Shown: positions 55,362 through 64,000 of the stretch, one piece after another
How positions within the stretch are numbered: position 1 is the stretch's first letter
How the letters are laid out: each line of letters starts with the position of its first letter
DNA from: Hygrophila difformis
Taxonomy: Eukaryota; Streptophyta; Magnoliopsida; Lamiales; Acanthaceae
NCBI GenBank assembly: GCA_030278955.1
Contig: JAOANR010000002.1
Span: 19,454,057-19,518,056, forward strand
Direction: 5' to 3'
DNA length: 64,000 nucleotides
Position numbers and translations under genes: made by a program
Notes under the pieces: generated by a model
Told to the model about the DNA's origin: nothing
The model's input: only the letters and a program-made list of their open reading frames with translations
Databases searched by the model: none

Positions 55362-57115
55362 CTGTAATGGAAAAATGAACAACGGGTTTTATCAGTATAT
55401 AAAATACTGAGTAAGTTAAGCCCTAGCAAAACAATTTAAGGGGTTACATGTGTTTAAATCCAAAGATTCACTCGTCATGCATTACTTTAAAAAAAATCCA
55501 TATTTTATTCGCAGCGGAAAAACATGTTTAATTTATTCAAGACGACCATGCATAATTTAAAAGCGGAATTTAAAAGCGGAATTTAAAAGCATAACTTAAA
55601 TGACGTAATTTAAATGCGTAATTTAAAAACATGATACAAAAGATTTAAGCGTAATCAACACTCACACAAGTCTTTTATATTTTATCCCGCAACTAAGAAG
55701 AGGACACCACACAAGGGAGATCACTAACGAGGCAATCTCAAAATCATGATCAGTTAGCCGGTGAACCGGCGGCCGCAGCCATATCAGTATTGACTGCCGT
55801 TTTGGCTAGCCATGTGTATCTACCGTCAATTTGACAGGCATGTATATCAACTGTCGTTTGACAGGCTTTTCAAACGGTTTCACTGCCACTCGGGCAGGCC
55901 GTGTATTTCCCACTGCCGATTTGGCAGGCCATGTGCACAACTGCCGTTTTGGCATATAAAGGAGACCACTAACGAGGCAGTCTCAAAGATAGTAGGACCA
56001 CTAACGAGGCGATCCAAAAAGATAGTAGGACCACTAACGAGGCGATCCAAAAAGATAGTAGGACCACTAACGAGGCGATCCACAAATACAGCGCGCGAGA
56101 TCACTAACGAGGCAATCTCAGATAGTAAGGAGACCACTAACGAGGCAGTCTCAAAGATAATGATAGTATGAAGATCGGCTCAGCCTAGTGAACGGGATTT
56201 TTCGAAAGTTCGTATTTCAAAGTTATCAAAGGATCGATATCGCGTTTTCATAGTTCGAGTTTTCTCAAGTTCGAAAAATCCTATTCGAGGCAGTTCACGC
56301 CTTTCTTAATTTAAAATTCGTTTTTCCTTCAAAAATTCTGAAACTTGGCCAGTAATTCAAAAACACACACACGAACAACTTTCATGTTTTAAGTTTTTGG
56401 AAATAAGGTTCCGAAGTGAGTTAAAATTTGAGTTTATTGCAAAGAATAATTTACGTCTTAAAAACTGTTGTCGTCACAGGTTCGTGTAACGCCGATTAAA
56501 AATTCATTTCAAAACCAATCGATGTGAAATTTTTACAGTAACTACACGACACATTAAGGAACAACTTTCATGTTTTAAGTTTTTGGAAATAATGAATTCT
56601 TGGTACTCAAAAATCGTGTGCAACTCACTGCATACTCATGGCCCTTAAAACGAATTCAAAACAGTTCTAAAAACTTGGCCGATTGACATATCAAATGAAC
56701 ACCAAAATTCGTGAAATTTTGTAGGCATAATCTAGACACAATTATCTACAACTTTTGTTTAGAAATGCAAAGTTAAATCATTCGAAAAATGGGTGAAAAA
56801 CATGCATCAAGTTGAATGAAGGAATCTGTCACAGATTTAAACGGTTCGGTTCAATACAGAAAGTTCATGGCGAAAATTGGGATAGCAAAACTTAATGTCA
56901 ATGGCTGAAATTTGGACACAAGATAGATAAAGGTGTTAGGAACAACTTTTATGTTGAAAAGTTTTCGGTTTGAATTCCCGAAGGTCGAGTTTTTGGCGAG
57001 TCTTTAAAATTGGACGATAATAGGGTTTTTGAAAACCGATTTTTGTTACAAGCCTATATCTCGAGATTTAAACAACAAACAACCGCAAAAATTTGTGAGT
57101 AAGGTGTTAACTTAC
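55362..57115 (-). other. Predicted leader intron, element C 3' LTR copy
   Basis: Donor ATTCTAA|GTAAGTTAAC (G at 57115); acceptor CATTTTTCCATTACAG|AG (G at 55362). Hairpin 55392-55410 has arms TCAGTAT / ATACTGA; branch match CTGAT. A further donor-like GTAAG (minus strand) is near 57293. Confidence 0.5.
55717..56152 (-). repeat. Composite hairpin cluster, element C 3' LTR
   Basis: Left and right parts are ACTAACGAGGC units with arms GAGAT/ATCTC, GAGAC/GTCTC and GATCC type. The middle (about 55755-55960) has a GCCGG/CCGGC hairpin and several CTGCC/GGCAG or CTGTC/GACAG hairpins with 4-6-nt loops. Confidence 0.75.
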
Positions 57116-58127
57116 TTAGAATGAGGATGGGGTCGCTGAAAAGGGTTCCCGGAGATCCTAGGGTCGCGACGAACGGCCAACTTCTCCGATCGCTTTTCGT
57201 TCGTTTTCCGGCGTGAAATCGTGGTAAAGGAAACAGGTTAGATTTTGAGTTTCTAAGTGTTATGGACGAACTAAAACATTAATCTATGGCTTACCAAAGG
57301 TCTAGGAAGCAGAGGCCTCGTCCCGTTTGCCTCGTCGTCGCCGGAATACTCGCCGGAAAGTGGTCTCGGAGGGATTTTGGCTTGGAGAGGAGAATTTGAG
57401 AGGGTGAGGCTTTTGTTTTCTGTCCAAATGGGAATGAGGGCGCCCCAATCCGCCCTTAAGCCTTCCCCAAAGGCTGTGATCCGGTTGCCCTCGATAGGGA
57501 TTGGATTTTTGGCAAGAAAATCGCCATGGAAGGAAAGTTTACACCTCCTGCACCTCTGGCGCGCTGGTGACGCGCACATAGGCCTTTGTCCGCGCGGAGT
57601 ACGCGTGGTCTGCCCTGGAGTCGCGACTCCTCCGTCCGCGCGGTGGCCGCGCGGCGGCGCGCGGAGGGCGCGGGCCGGCCGGACCGGCCGGTTCGGCGGT
57701 CCGCGTGGTCCGTCTGGTCTTTTCTTCTTTTCTCGATCGGGTTTCTATCCCCTACGTTTTCGGTTCGACTTTTCGGGTCATTTCTGGGGTTACGATTCCT
57801 TTCTAAATTTTATTTTAACTCCAATGAATTTCATATTCAAAACCTTGAATCCGTCGAGTTTGAATTCATCGTCTTTCGACTCCCGTGTAGTAATTTATCT
57901 GATTAAATTACTTCCGACTTCACGGCTTTTTGGAATTAAAATTCTTTTCCTTCTTGAATTTAATTCCAATTCTTTTAACTCGATTCATGGAATTTCTTCG
58001 GCTTCCTTTCCCTCTTTTATTCCATTTTGAGTTTTTGAATCTATCGGCGTTTCATTTCCGAGCAATAATTTATTGTAATAAATTATTTTCTTTTCGGAAA
58101 TAAATTTTTATTTTGCTGTAAAAATCC

Positions 58128-58350
58128 CGGGTATTACAGTCTACCCCCCTTAAGAATCAACTTCGTCCCCGAAGTTGCGCCCTCACTTCCTTTTGGCTCA
58201 ATTTAATGTTGGGGTATTTCCATCTACCTTCCTTTAAGGATGAACGTCTTCCACGAGAAATTAATCACATTCCTTTGAATGTGAATTAAATCTCTCGGGT
58301 GTTACATCCTCTCCCCCTTAGGAATCAACTTCGTCCTCAAAGTTGGGCGT
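58128..58350 (-). repeat. Two LTR-end/polypurine/hairpin modules, element C
   Basis: First module: CCGGGTATTACA, polypurine tract 58139-58152 and hairpin CAACTTCG/CGAAGTTG 58158-58177. Second: CGGGTGTTACA (58296-58305), purine tract 58306-58320 and a decayed hairpin about 58325-58344. Only the first borders the LTR. Confidence 0.7.
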
Positions 58351-58590
58351 TAGCTCCCCGCGAGCTCGGTCGTTGTTTGGTTGCGTGATTGTATTATTGC
58401 GTTTTATTGTTTGTTATTATTTGACTGAACCCAGAATTGAAATTTCCAAGTTGCCTACGTACCCTGTGAAGGGATCAAGTCATTACGTAGTTCAAAACAA
58501 TTTGAATTCATTTATTTTTGATTGGATACAATTCTTAGAGTCGTACTCAAAAATAAATGTAGTTTGTCGATGCTTGAAAACTTCTTACGG
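58351..58590 (-). other. 3' non-coding region of element C
   Basis: Holds the CTACGT...ACGTAG box (about 58455-58492) and AATTTGAATTC. No trace of pol was recognised. Confidence 0.65.
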
Positions 58591-59646
58591 TTACTTGGGC
58601 CGAGTGGTCACGTCCTCCCTCTTGTTTATATTTTCTATTCGCGTCCGGCAGTCACGCAGCCGATGACCATGTCGACCGCACCGAAGGCATGCTCCAGGCT
58701 GAGGGCATCCTCTCGCATAGTGTGGTTTACCACACTTTGGACATGGTGGCGCATAGTCGCCATGGTTGAAGACTATCCCCTTGTTTCGTCCATTGTCGTT
58801 TTGATGTGGTCGGTCCAAGTTTCTACGGGAATGGTCCTTATTCCTCTTGTATCGTCCTTGTGGTCCTTGCTTAGTCCCACCTACCGGTTTCTGTTTCAGT
58901 CCTTGAACTCGTGCAACCGCTACTGCACGATCATACACAGCTTGTAGGTCAAGATAGTGCTCGCCCGTGATCACCTCTCTAATAGATAAGTTCAGTCCCG
59001 TCTCGAACTTCTGTGCCTTCTCTACATCAGTTGGCACCAGTCTCGGCGCGAACCGCACCAACTCCTTGAAACGGTTATAGTATTCTTGGACCGTCTTTCC
59101 TCCTTGCCTCAGTGTCAGAAATTCCTCATACATAGCACCCTTCATGCTCATGGGATAAAAATGATCCCTAAGCAGATCCGTGAATTCTGACCATGTGTAG
59201 GGCTCGTCGTACTCTGCACGTTTCCCTTGGGTGACTTGCCACCAATCATCCGCCTCGCCTCCTAGGTAGTATGAAGCTACGTGAACCTTTTCCCCATCGG
59301 GACACTTTACGGCGTTCAACAGCTTGTCGAACGTCCGTATCCATTCCTCTAGCTGAGCCGGGTCCTCTTCGCCGGCGTAGTGGGGTGGTTGGTAAGGGTT
59401 TACCAAGGCTAAGTAGTTGACCCGGGTTACCGGTGGTGGTACACCCGCTTGTGCACGTTGCACTTCAGCATTTCCTAATACTACGAGAACTTCCTCGACA
59501 GTCCTTAGACGCTCATCCATATTGTTGGGAACATGAGGCACTCGCCCTCCTACGTTCTGAGGGATCTCATTATTGTTCGGTGTGTTGGGGAGGTCAGCGT
59601 TAGTGTTGTTTGGAATTTCCTTTCTCGATTTTCCCTTAGGTGCCAT
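58591..59646 (-). CDS. Gag of element C (351 aa)
   Basis: It starts MAPKGKSRKEIPNN, then NNMDERLRTVEEVLVVLGNAEV, the gag core with [12 protein letters not shown] (about residue 125) and [15 protein letters not shown], two zinc knuckles CPKCGKPHYARGC and CLRCGRHGHRLRDC (about residues 300-335), and a short tail ending TTRPK. It is intact and closer to the G gag than to B. No protease follows. Confidence 0.9.
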   Translation of the reverse strand: MAPKGKSRKEIPNNTNADLPNTPNNNEIPQNVGGRVPHVPNNMDERLRTVEEVLVVLGNAEVQRAQAGVPPPVTRVNYLALVNPYQPPHYAGEEDPAQLEEWIRTFDKLLNAVKCPDGEKVHVASYYLGGEADDWWQVTQGKRAEYDEPYTWSEFTDLLRDHFYPMSMKGAMYEEFLTLRQGGKTVQEYYNRFKELVRFAPRLVPTDVEKAQKFETGLNLSIREVITGEHYLDLQAVYDRAVAVARVQGLKQKPVGGTKQGPQGRYKRNKDHSRRNLDRPHQNDNGRNKGIVFNHGDYAPPCPKCGKPHYARGCPQPGACLRCGRHGHRLRDCRTRIENINKREDVTTRPK

Positions 59647-60165
59647 TTTCTGTTATCAACGCACGTGAAGATGAGTTTCTAATCTAAGGTAAGTTAGCGT
59701 TCCAGAAAATCTATAAGGTAGGATTGGAAAGAGGTAATAGATAGGAGAATGCTAAACTTAGGTGATCAAATTATAAGACTGAGACAGAATTAGTTTAAAG
59801 CAAACGCTTCTAAGTCAAGGTCATGACCAATTTGAAGGTAAGAGTTTTGACACTATTAATTCACATAAAAAAAAAATTAGCGCGATATTCATGTATGTAT
59901 GTATGTGAATGCATGTATGCTTTATACAATGCTACCCCAACCCTGAAAAATATTTCCGTGACTTTAAAAACTTGTTGGAAAAATTTCTATGCATATGTAA
60001 ATATTTCCCATGGGTTTAAAATAAATTTTGTTCCATGGAAATAAAACTTAAAAATTTAAATAATAATAATGGTACTTAAAAATTTTAAAATAATATTAAT
60101 ATTTGTTTAAAAATCTTGGGCCCCTATATTGGCCAAAATAATAATAATAATTTAAAAATATTTCC
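59647..60165 (-). other. Leader of element C between primer site and gag
   Basis: Non-coding and AT-rich, with a short ATGT run near 59893-59910 and AATAAT repeats. No accessory ORF and no primer-site palindrome. Confidence 0.65.
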
Positions 60166-60179
60166 GGGCTCTGATACCA
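60166..60179 (-). promoter_or_regulatory. Primer binding site, tRNA-iMet (element C)
   Basis: TGGTATCAGAGCCC on the minus strand, 3 nt from the 5' LTR. Confidence 0.85.
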
Positions 60180-60496
60180 CTTTGTAACACCCCGGATTTG
60201 ATAACCCAGGCCGGGATGCCACCGCCGCACCTCCCTAGCAAGACACGGTTTCTCCGAGCTTACTAAAGAGATGCAAGGCTATAGGTGTTGGAAAAAGTTT
60301 TAAAAGCAAGTCCGGAATTACTTAAAAATAATAGTGTATCATCATCCATACATGAATAAGAATAATATGTTGCAGCGGAAATTTAAATATGGGCCGACAT
60401 GGCAAAAACTCGGGTCAACAAACCCGCATGCAAGTCATGTAAATAAATAGCCAAATATCCAAAGTGATCCCCCGATGCATGATCATGCTCCGTACT

Positions 60497-62237
60497 CTGT
60501 AATGGAAAAATGAACAACGGGTTTTATCAGTATATAAAATACTGAGTAAGTTAAGCCCTAGCAAAACAATTTAAGGGGTTACATGTGTTTAAATCCAAAG
60601 ATTCACTCGTCATGCATTACTTTAAAAAAAATCCATATTTTATTCGCAGCGGAAAAACATGTTTAATTTATTCAAGACGACTATGCATAATTTAAAAGCG
60701 GAATTTAAAAGCATAACTTAAATGACGTAATTTAAATGCGTAATTTAAAAACATGATACAAAAGATTTAAGCGTAATCAACACTCACACAAGTCTTTTAT
60801 ATTTTATCCCGCAACTAAGAAGAGGACACCACACAAGGGAGATCACTAACGAGGCAATCTCAAAATCATGATCAGTTAGCCGGTGAACCGGCGGCCGCAG
60901 CCATATCAGTATTGACTGCCGTTTTGGCTAGCCATGTGTATCTACCGTCAATTTGACAGGCATGTATATCAACTGTCGTTTGACAGGCTTTTCAAACGGT
61001 TTCACTGCCACTCGGGCAGGCCGTGTATTTCCCACTGCCGATTTGGCAGGCCATGTGCACAACTGCCGTTTTGGCATATAAAGGAGACCACTAACGAGGC
61101 AGTCTCAAAGATAGTAGGACCACTAACGAGGCGATCCAAAAAGATAGTAGGACCACTAACGAGGCGATCCAAAAAGATAGTAGGACCACTAACGAGGCGA
61201 TCCACAAATACAGCGCGCGAGATCACTAACGAGGCAATCTCAGATAGTAAGGAGACCACTAACGAGGCAGTCTCAAAGATAATGATAGTATGAAGATCGG
61301 CTCAGCCTAGTGAACGGGATTTTTTGAAAGTTCGTATTTCAAAGTTATCAAAGGATCGATATCGCGTTTTCATAGTTCGAGTTTTCTCAAGTTCGAAAAA
61401 TCCTATTCGAGGCAGTTCACGCCTTTCTTAATTTAAAATTCGTTTTTCCTTCAAAAATTCTGAAACTTGGCCAGTAATTCAAAAACACACACACGAACAA
61501 CTTTCATGTTTTAAGTTTTTGGAAATAAGGTTCCGAAGTGAGTTAAAATTTGAGTTTATTGCAAAGAATAATTTACGTCTTAAAAACTGTTGTCGTCACA
61601 GGTTCGTGTAACGCCGATTAAAAATTCATTTCAAAACCAATCGATGTGAAATTTTTACAGTAACTACAAGACACATTAAGGAACAACTTTCATGTTTTAA
61701 GTTTTTGGAAATAATGAATTCTTGGTACTCAAAAATCGTGTGCAACTCACTGCATACTCATGGCCCTTAAAACGAATTCAAAACAGTTCTAAAAACTTGG
61801 CCGATTGACATATCAAATGAACACCAAAATTCGTGAAACTTTGTAGGCATAATCTAGACACAATTATCTACAACTTTTGTTTAGAAATGCAAAGTTAAAT
61901 CATTCGAAAAATGGGTGAAAAACATGCATCAAGTTGAATGAAGGAATCTGTCACAGATTTAAACGGTTCGGTTCAATACAGAAAGTTCATGGCGAAAATT
62001 GGGATAGCAAAACTTAATGTCAATGGCTGAAATTTGGACACAAGATAGATAAAGGTGTTAGGAACAACTTTTATGTTGAAAAGTTTTCGGTTTGAATTCC
62101 CGAAGGTCGAGTTTTTGGCGAGTCTTTAAAATTGGACGATAATAGGGTTTTTGAAAACCGATTTTTGTTACAAGCCTATATCTCGAGATTTAAACAACAA
62201 ACAACCGCAAAAATTTGTGAGTAAGGTGTTAACTTAC
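60497..62237 (-). other. Predicted leader intron, element C 5' LTR copy
   Basis: Donor G at 62237; acceptor G at 60497; hairpin 60527-60545. Confidence 0.5.
60839..61274 (-). repeat. Composite hairpin cluster, element C 5' LTR
   Basis: Same units and order as 55717-56152. Confidence 0.75.
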
Positions 62238-63248
62238 TTAGAATGAGGATGGGGTCGCTGAAAAGGGTTCCCGGAGATCCTAGGGTCGCGACGAACGGCC
62301 AACTTCTCCGATCGCTTTTCGTTCGTTTTCCGGCGTGAAATCGTGGTAAAGGAAACAGGTTAGATTTTGAGTTTCTAAGTGTTATGGACGAACTAAAACA
62401 TTAATCTATGGCTTACCAAAGGTCTAGGAAGCAGAGGCCTCGTCCCGTTTGCCTCGTCGTCGCCGGAATACTCGCCGGAAAGTGGTCTCGGAGGGATTTT
62501 GGCTTGGAGAGGAGAATTTGAGAGGGTGAGGCTTTTGTTTTCTGTCCAAATGGGAATGAGGGCGCCCCAATCCGCCCTTAAGCCTTCCCCAAAGGCTGTG
62601 ATCCGGTTGCCCTCGATAGGGATTGGATTTTTGGCAAGAAAATCGCCATGGAAGGAAAGTTTACACCTCCTGCACCTCTGGCGCGCTGGTGACGCGCACA
62701 TAGGCCTTTGTCCGCGCGGAGTACGCGTGGTCTGCCCTGGAGTCGCGACTCCTCCGTCCGCGCGGTGGCCGCGCGGTGGCGCGCGGAGGGCGCGGGCCGA
62801 ACCGGCCGGTCCGCGTGGTCCGTCTGGTCTTTTCTTCTTTTCTCGATCGGGTTTCTATCCCCTACGTTTTCGGTTCGACTTTTCGGGTCATTTCTGGGGT
62901 TACGATTCCTTTCTAAATTTTATTTTAACTCCAATGAATTTCATATTCAAAACCTTGAATCCGTCGAGTTTGAATTCATCGTCTTTCGACTCCCGTGTAG
63001 TAATTTATCTGATTAAATTACTTCCGACTTCACGGCTTTTTGGAATTAAAATTCTTTTCCTTCTTGAATTTAATTCCAATTCTTTTAACTCGATTCATGG
63101 AATTTCTTCGGCTTCCTTTCCCTCTTTTATTCCATTTTGAGTTTTTGAATCTATCGGCGTTTCATTTCCGAGCAATAATTTATTGTAATAAATTATTTTC
63201 TTTTCGGAAATAAATTTTTATTTTGCTGTAAAAATCCCGGGTATTACA

Positions 63249-64000
63249 CCCCCGACTTTGGAAAGCAGATTTTGGTCGAGGGGAAAGCTTTTAGGGCGAC
63301 CTAGGGCTGCCTCCCCACCCTTTTCATCAGTCACAAATCACCCTCCACTCTCCCCGAACTCTCCCAAGCCAAAACACTCTCCCGACGAACTTCCGACGAA
63401 CTTCCGGCGACTTCCGGCAACCATCGACGACCATAGGAACGTGTAGATCAAGGTTTACACCCCTTAGATCGTTGGTAAGAAGTATCCAGATTCATCTACT
63501 CGTTTTTATCTCCAATTTTTAATCTAACTTTCGAATATTGGACTTGTAATCACGTTCGTGATCGAAGGACGAAGAGAACGTGTGCAAGGATCCGTTCGTA
63601 GTGTTTTCGGACAAGCCGAGCGACCCTAGGACGACTCAAGAACACAAACACTGTAAGTTGAGCCTTCCATATCAATACGGGTGATTTAGGGGCGTCCGGT
63701 ATAGGCGTAATGTAACGAAACGTAAAAATCGAAATTAAAAACCCCAACTTGCGCAGTTTCTGAAATCGGCCAAAAACTCCTATTTCGAGGATTCAATCCG
63801 AGAAACTCAAAACTAGACTTTTAATCTTAACACAAAATCTAGGTTGTGTAAAAATTTCAGACATTTTCGTTAACGTTTGCTATTTTAAATCGCATCGAGA
63901 AGAAACTGTTTTGACAAAACGTGTTTGAAATCTGCCTATGAACATGTCCGAACTTAGTGAGTCTATTTCTATATTTTGTAGTCCGATTTGATCTTTGCAA
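63249..64000 (+). repeat. Element H, part 3: G-family LTR continuing past the window edge
   Basis: After the CCCCC duplication the reverse complement of G LTR positions about 17510 down to 16740 follows, including the donor TCGTTG|GTAAGA at 63475. The predicted acceptor and the LTR end are outside the window. Confidence 0.85.

Larger units (their letters stand above)
55048..58138 (-). repeat. 3' LTR of element C (3091 bp)
   Basis: Ends TGTAACACCCCGG and CCCGGGTATTACA. The ORFs on the plus strand at 57377-58030 and on the minus strand at 57271-57579 are GC-rich LTR sequence, repeated identically in the other LTR. Confidence 0.92.
55048..63248 (-). mobile_element. Element C: complete gag-only non-autonomous element (8.2 kb)
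   Basis: LTRs 55048-58138 and 60183-63248 flank a 2.0-kb internal region holding only gag (58591-59646). Target duplication CCCCC at 55043-55047 and 63249-63253. The LTRs differ by about half a dozen substitutions noticed by eye, a 17-bp repeat-unit difference near 55570 and a small deletion in the GC-rich part near 62790, so it is young. Its LTR body is related to that of K, a candidate autonomous partner. Confidence 0.92.
60183..63248 (-). repeat. 5' LTR of element C (3066 bp)
   Basis: Partner of 55048-58138. Confidence 0.92.

Noticed and set aside
57377..58030. 217-codon plus-strand ORF (and 62499-63140, 3522-3896, 17312-17909, 44575-44971)
   Set aside because: They lie in the GC-rich part of LTRs, antisense to the elements, with no recognisable domain; the copies differ in frame after small indels.
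1300..63248. tRNA or rRNA genes
   Set aside because: Only tRNA 3'-end complements (primer sites) are present; no tRNA cloverleaf or rRNA motif was recognised.

Overview
This window is plant nuclear DNA made almost entirely of nested transposable elements. The evidence is chromodomain Ty3/gypsy (chromovirus) polyproteins, primer sites matching plant initiator tRNA-Met and tRNA-Tyr, plus remnants of PIF/Harbinger and CACTA DNA transposons. The organism is an angiosperm with a repeat-rich genome; I cannot name the species. I see no intact ordinary host gene. The only host-gene trace is a broken KH-domain exon near 9.6-9.9 kb.

Layout, left to right. 1-4067 is the 5' part of a minus-strand gypsy element (K) inserted in the pol end of a plus-strand element (D, 4068-7091), which itself cuts a PIF/Harbinger transposase gene (7092-7632). 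8294-11300 holds a CACTA terminus, a decayed CACTA ORF and captured exon fragments. From about 11290 a decayed plus-strand gypsy element F begins. It is split by element E (12710-40574, short LTRs, tRNA-Tyr primer). E is in turn split by a nearly intact minus-strand element G (15448-26877, target duplication CCTGG) and by a three-LTR tandem A (27965-39020, ATTAG). F resumes at 40575 and is cut at 42069 by H, a plus-oriented LTR of the G family. H is split by a three-LTR tandem B (42400-54954, CGCGC) and by element C (55048-63248, CCCCC), and runs off the right edge.

How they relate. K, D, G, A, B, C and H share LTR end motifs (TGTAATACCC...CCGGGGTGTTACA type), and K, G, A, B and C, where the site lies in the window, share the initiator-Met primer site (D's and H's are outside it); A, B, C, D and G share a short hairpin beside the polypurine tract, and K, D, G, A, B and C a conserved 3' non-coding box. 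They form a series of declining autonomy: G (and probably D and K) carry gag and pol, B and C carry only an intact gag, and A has lost even gag but keeps its last codons. The smaller ones presumably use the enzymes of the larger ones (inference).

The most interesting signal is in the long LTRs. Each of the six families has a GTAAG splice donor, and 1.3-1.8 kb downstream a pyrimidine tract plus CAG|AG acceptor. A short hairpin sits 29-35 nt upstream of the acceptor. Its 3' arm contains a CTGAY branch-point match, and its stem pairs change in a compensatory way between families. The predicted intron also holds family-specific clusters of small hairpins with a constant loop and variable paired stems. 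A second notable item is an extra coiled-coil ORF with an acidic SSDEDDP tail, placed between the primer site and gag in K and G.
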